Part shown: one piece after another, positions 61,111 through 64,000 of the stretch
How the letters are laid out: each line of letters starts with the position of its first letter
Position numbering within the stretch: the first letter of the stretch is position 1
Assembly: GCF_014695585.1 (NCBI RefSeq)
Contig: NZ_JACJON010000061.1
Span: 124,001-188,000, forward strand
Direction: 5' to 3'
Length of the DNA stretch: 64,000 nt
Origin: Microcoleus sp. FACHB-831
GTDB taxonomy: Bacteria > Cyanobacteriota > Cyanobacteriia > Cyanobacteriales > FACHB-T130
Made by a program: the position numbers and the translations under genes
Notes under the pieces: generated by a model
The model's database searches: none
Told to the model about the DNA's origin: nothing
The model's input: the letters and a program-made list of their open reading frames with translations, nothing else

Positions 61111-64000
61111 ATGCCTAACTTCCCCACTTATCGGGGCAAATTACCCGACTATCTGAATCCGCTAAATTTGCGCCACTATTTACTGCTAGCCTACTGGGTC
61201 TTCTTTCGTCCTACGGCGCTCCATTCCTACCTATATCAGGCCGATCCCAAACTTTATCAGCGAGAGGGGGTGGGTAAGATAAGGGGTAGTTTGAGATCTA
61301 AAGCTTATCGCAACCTTTATTTGATGCTGGCAGGAGCGATCGCGTCCTTTTTGCTTCTAGTCGGCTTAGTCGGCGCCATATATATCACCAGTACAACCCA
61401 GCGCCATACCGCAGGCGTCAATACCATCGCCCTAGCCGGGGAGAATCGAATTATCTCTGCCTCGGCTGATGGCCAAGTAAAAGTTTGGGACTTGCAGCGG
61501 GGATCGGCATTACAGACGATGAAAGGCCATAGTGCCTCGGTTAATGCCATAGCAGTAACGCCAGATGGTAAAAAGGCAGTCTCAGCGGGAGCCGATGGCA
61601 GGCTTAAAGTCTGGGATCTCGAAAGGGGAAAATCGCTTTCTACTCTTAAAGGTCATTCTCACTGGCTTACAGCAGTAGCGTTGCTACCAGATGGAGAACG
61701 GGTAATTTCGGCTTCAGGCGATCGCACTCTCAAAATCTGGAACCTGAAGGGCGGTAAACCACTTTACACGCTCAAAGGCCATACCGATACTGTCAGCGCT
61801 ATTGCAGTCTTACCAGGAAATAGAGCCATTTCCGGCGGGGCTGACGGACTGCTCAAAATTTGGGACTTGCAGGCTGGGAAGGAATTACGCACCCTCAAGG
61901 GTCATACCGGATCTGTGACAGCACTTGCGGTGACACCGGACGGACAACGGGTAGTTTCAGCTTCAGGCGATCGCACGCTTAAAGTTTGGGATTTACAACA
62001 AGGAACGGCGCTCCACACCCTCAAAGGCCATGCCAACTTTGTCAAAGATGTCGCCCTCACCCCAGACGGGAAAACAGCTATATCTGCCTCATCTGACGAT
62101 ACTGTTAAAGCCTGGGACATCGAGCGGGGGATTGAATTAAAAACCTTTACAGGTCATAAAGGTTGGGTGAACGCAGTAAGCACGGGCAGCAAGGGACAAA
62201 AGGCAATCTCTGCATCATCTGACGGCACAATCAAAGTGTGGGACATCGCTACAGGAACCGAATTACAGACCCTTAAAGGGAATAGCGGTTGGGTGAGGAG
62301 CGCGATCGCACTGCCAGACGGTATTCGGGCAATTTCTGCTGATGGCGGTTTATTACCCAAAGTCTGGAACCTAGATTCTGGGCAAGAAATACCCATGAAA
62401 CAAGCCCAAAGCTTACTTGGGGGAAGCGCGATCGCTTTTAGAATATTCGCCGTTTTAACAGCCCTGTTTGCCCTGTTCGTTGCCACGCTTGTTTTAGCTG
62501 TAGGCGTTGCTCTCTTCGGCGTTGCAGGCAGCATCCTCTCAGCGTTAGCACTTGGAATTGCTGGCGGCTGGATCTTCAGCTTTGCAGTTCTTTGGGCCGA
62601 TCAAGTCCAAGTTAGCCCCTGGTTGAGGGATACCTTCGGTGCTGTGACGTTTGACGTACAGACGATAGTTATCGTGTTTGGTATAGCCGTCGGCGCGATT
62701 GTTGGCGTAGCCTTCAGTCTTGCCAGCAGACAAGCCATCGGCGTACTGGCAAGTATTGTCTTCATCGGCATTATTGGCGTAGCCGTTGGCGTAGTAGCGT
62801 CTGGCTTCGTAAACACAGGAGAAGCCATCGGGAGAGTGCGCTTGGCTTCTGGCACGAGGCTGGGCTACAGAGTCGGCGTCCTCTTCAACATTCCAGTCGC
62901 CATAGGCGCTTTGCGTGCCCTATTCTACCCGCTTGAACTCGGCCTTGCCCTGACGAGTCGCAAAAAAGGACATCCTATAGAATGGGACGAGTTAATTGTC
63001 TTACCGCTTCCAGGTACGAGCAAGTACATTGAGCGACGCTTGCAGCGAGATGAACGCGAGGGGCTGCGCTTGGTGGCAGATGTAGCTCGCAACCCGTTTC
63101 AACGCGCTGCCGCCCAACGGGCTTTAAAGGCATATTTGCACAAATCCCCCCGACCGCTACAAGTTTTTTATAACTTATTAAGCTGTCCAGAATTTAATAG
63201 TTACGTCGTACCGCCGATAAGCAAGCAAGATAGCCAAGGATTCCCCACAATGAAGCACTTATTACTTGGGGAATTGGCGAATAAGTGTGTAGTGTGGGGC
63301 AGTTGGGAAAACTTACTAGCAGAGCGGTTAATTTGGAGTTTGACAAATTTTGGACGCGATCGCCGTAAAACTCCGCTAACTAGATTTGCCCGTCTGCTCT
63401 ACCACTTGGTAGACGAAAAAACAATCGCAGCTGAGAATTTCGATCTGTTCGCGTATCGTCCAATTTATACGAGTTTAACCGACTACCCAGACGGTGTAGA
63501 AATTGCTGAATCTTTTGATGCGATGACTACGTTTTTAGTGGGTGTTGAGTTAGGAGCTATCGGTGATGATTTAGCAGCTAAAAGTAAGGAGCTAGCAGTT
63601 AAGAGTGAAGAATTAAAAGACGATAATGAGTCGGTTAACAGCGAACAGTTAAAAATTAAGAGCGAAGAATTAAAAGAGGAGAGCGAGGAGTTAAGAGTTA
63701 AGAGTGAGTTGATGAAGCACGAGGAATTAAGGGTTAAAGGTGAGGAGTTTAAAGACTCTTCTACTTATAACTCGTCTTCAATTCAGCAGGCTTTAAGGCC
63801 ATCCGTTCTGACTGCAATCGATCGGCTGGAAAAAATCGCCATACTTGTTTCCACATATCAAGCAGATACCAGTCTAGTTGAGGGGCTTGCTGCACTAGCT
63901 AAAGCTAGCGGCGAACTAGACAACATAGACCAGTATGTTAGGGATAACGTAGTGGCTCCAGAACAGGATATTTTACGACGAATCATCAAACAGTGGGAGA
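61111..64000 (+). CDS. WD40-repeat multi-pass membrane protein (continues past the window)
   Basis: Open from the ATG at 61111 to the window end (963 codons, no stop). Residues about 70-95 form a membrane helix. About eight WD40 repeats (100-420, each with GH...V.A.A...D...IS...D...KVWDL) follow, giving a beta-propeller. Then about five membrane helices (435-600, alanine/glycine/valine-rich), a soluble region with no family I know (610-820), a heptad-repeat stretch (about 823-881), and the start of another helical region. WD40-plus-helical-membrane proteins of this size in cyanobacteria are often linked to NTPase or signalling modules; what follows lies outside. No clear ribosome site. Confidence 0.85.
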   Translation, partial: MPNFPTYRGKLPDYLNPLNLRHYLLLAYWVFFRPTALHSYLYQADPKLYQREGVGKIRGSLRSKAYRNLYLMLAGAIASFLLLVGLVGAIYITSTTQRHTAGVNTIALAGENRIISASADGQVKVWDLQRGSALQTMKGHSASVNAIAVTPDGKKAVSAGADGRLKVWDLERGKSLSTLKGHSHWLTAVALLPDGERVISASGDRTLKIWNLKGGKPLYTLKGHTDTVSAIAVLPGNRAISGGADGLLKIWDLQAGKELRTLKGHTGSVTALAVTPDGQRVVSASGDRTLKVWDLQQGTALHTLKGHANFVKDVALTPDGKTAISASSDDTVKAWDIERGIELKTFTGHKGWVNAVSTGSKGQKAISASSDGTIKVWDIATGTELQTLKGNSGWVRSAIALPDGIRAISADGGLLPKVWNLDSGQEIPMKQAQSLLGGSAIAFRIFAVLTALFALFVATLVLAVGVALFGVAGSILSALALGIAGGWIFSFAVLWADQVQVSPWLRDTFGAVTFDVQTIVIVFGIAVGAIVGVAFSLASRQAIGVLASIVFIGIIGVAVGVVASGFVNTGEAIGRVRLASGTRLGYRVGVLFNIPVAIGALRALFYPLELGLALTSRKKGHPIEWDELIVLPLPGTSKYIERRLQRDEREGLRLVADVARNPFQRAAAQRALKAYLHKSPRPLQVFYNLLSCPEFNSYVVPPISKQDSQGFPTMKHLLLGELANKCVVWGSWENLLAERLIWSLTNFGRDRRKTPLTRFARLLYHLVDEKTIAAENFDLFAYRPIYTSLTDYPDGVEIAESFDAMTTFLVGVELGAIGDDLAAKSKELAVKSEELKDDNESVNSEQLKIKSEELKEESEELRVKSELMKHEELRVKGEEFKDSSTYNSSSIQQALRPSVLTAIDRLEKIAILVSTYQADTSLVEGLAALAKASGELDNIDQYVRDNVVAPEQDILRRIIKQWE
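63577..63753 (+). repeat. 21-bp repeats encoding a KSEELxV heptad stretch
   Basis: Seven-codon units around AGTGAAGAATTAAAAGTTAA, diverged from a short intergenic repeat family (AGTGAGGAGTTAAGAG). They are translated in frame as a charged, probably coiled-coil segment. Confidence 0.75.

Noticed and set aside
1-64000. Insertion sequences, prophage or CRISPR array
   Set aside because: No transposase, integrase, phage structural gene or regularly spaced repeats were found; short repeats are too small and irregular.

Overview
The window is cyanobacterial chromosome. The octamer GCGATCGC (HIP1) and its core recur throughout, inside genes and between them. The gene content fits as well: two PEP-CTERM proteins, a cyanobacterial-type DUF1350 protein, a DUF1400 hydrolase, a CHAT/TPR protein and families of short A/T-rich repeats. 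The repeat load suggests a filamentous, Microcoleus/Oscillatoria-like genome, but genus cannot be fixed from the sequence alone.

Layout. 0-4 kb: a small secreted LprI-like protein, a HEPN-motif protein, a DUF1350 protein and an unknown protein. 4.3-12.5 kb: housekeeping genes (hemC, glgA, an M23/LysM peptidase, hom, gltX, tRNA-Asp), with a structured RNA candidate between hemC and glgA. 13-24.5 kb: a YbjN-like protein, a PEP-CTERM phytase/esterase-like protein, a two-gene cassette (membrane protein plus 1119-residue TPR-CHAT protease-like protein), a Uma2 nuclease, a TM0106-type nuclease, and an Hpt protein next to a response regulator/GGDEF protein. The Hpt gene follows the decayed end of a receiver domain. 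24.5-27.7 kb: a PLP enzyme, a MurG-like glycosyltransferase and a YjbQ protein.

27.7-56.2 kb is a large extracellular polysaccharide locus. It holds a WecG/TagA transferase, an RfbE-like epimerase, many glycosyltransferases, galE, a polysaccharide pyruvyl transferase with a nitroreductase, a PhyH-type dioxygenase, a Wzx-like flippase, a Wzy-like polymerase, an MBOAT acyltransferase with an SGNH-like partner, an SLBB (Wza-like) export protein and a Wzc-like BY-kinase. Together these could build, decorate, flip, polymerise and export a surface polymer. The locus is actively rearranging: a tandem duplication of a glycosyltransferase-galE unit has one galE decayed, the C-terminus of the SLBB protein is duplicated as a separate small ORF, and the tail of a second epimerase survives as a 43-codon ORF.

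56-64 kb: a DUF1400 hydrolase, a stomatin/paraslipin, folP, tpiA, and the start of a very large WD40 membrane protein that runs off the window.

A theme across the window is short repeats of the kind usually found between genes that have become protein sequence (hom, the peptidase signal peptide, folP, the WD40 protein). The best candidates for undescribed biology are the TPR-CHAT cassette, the structured RNA at 5.4 kb, the repeat-derived peptides and the polysaccharide locus with its relics.
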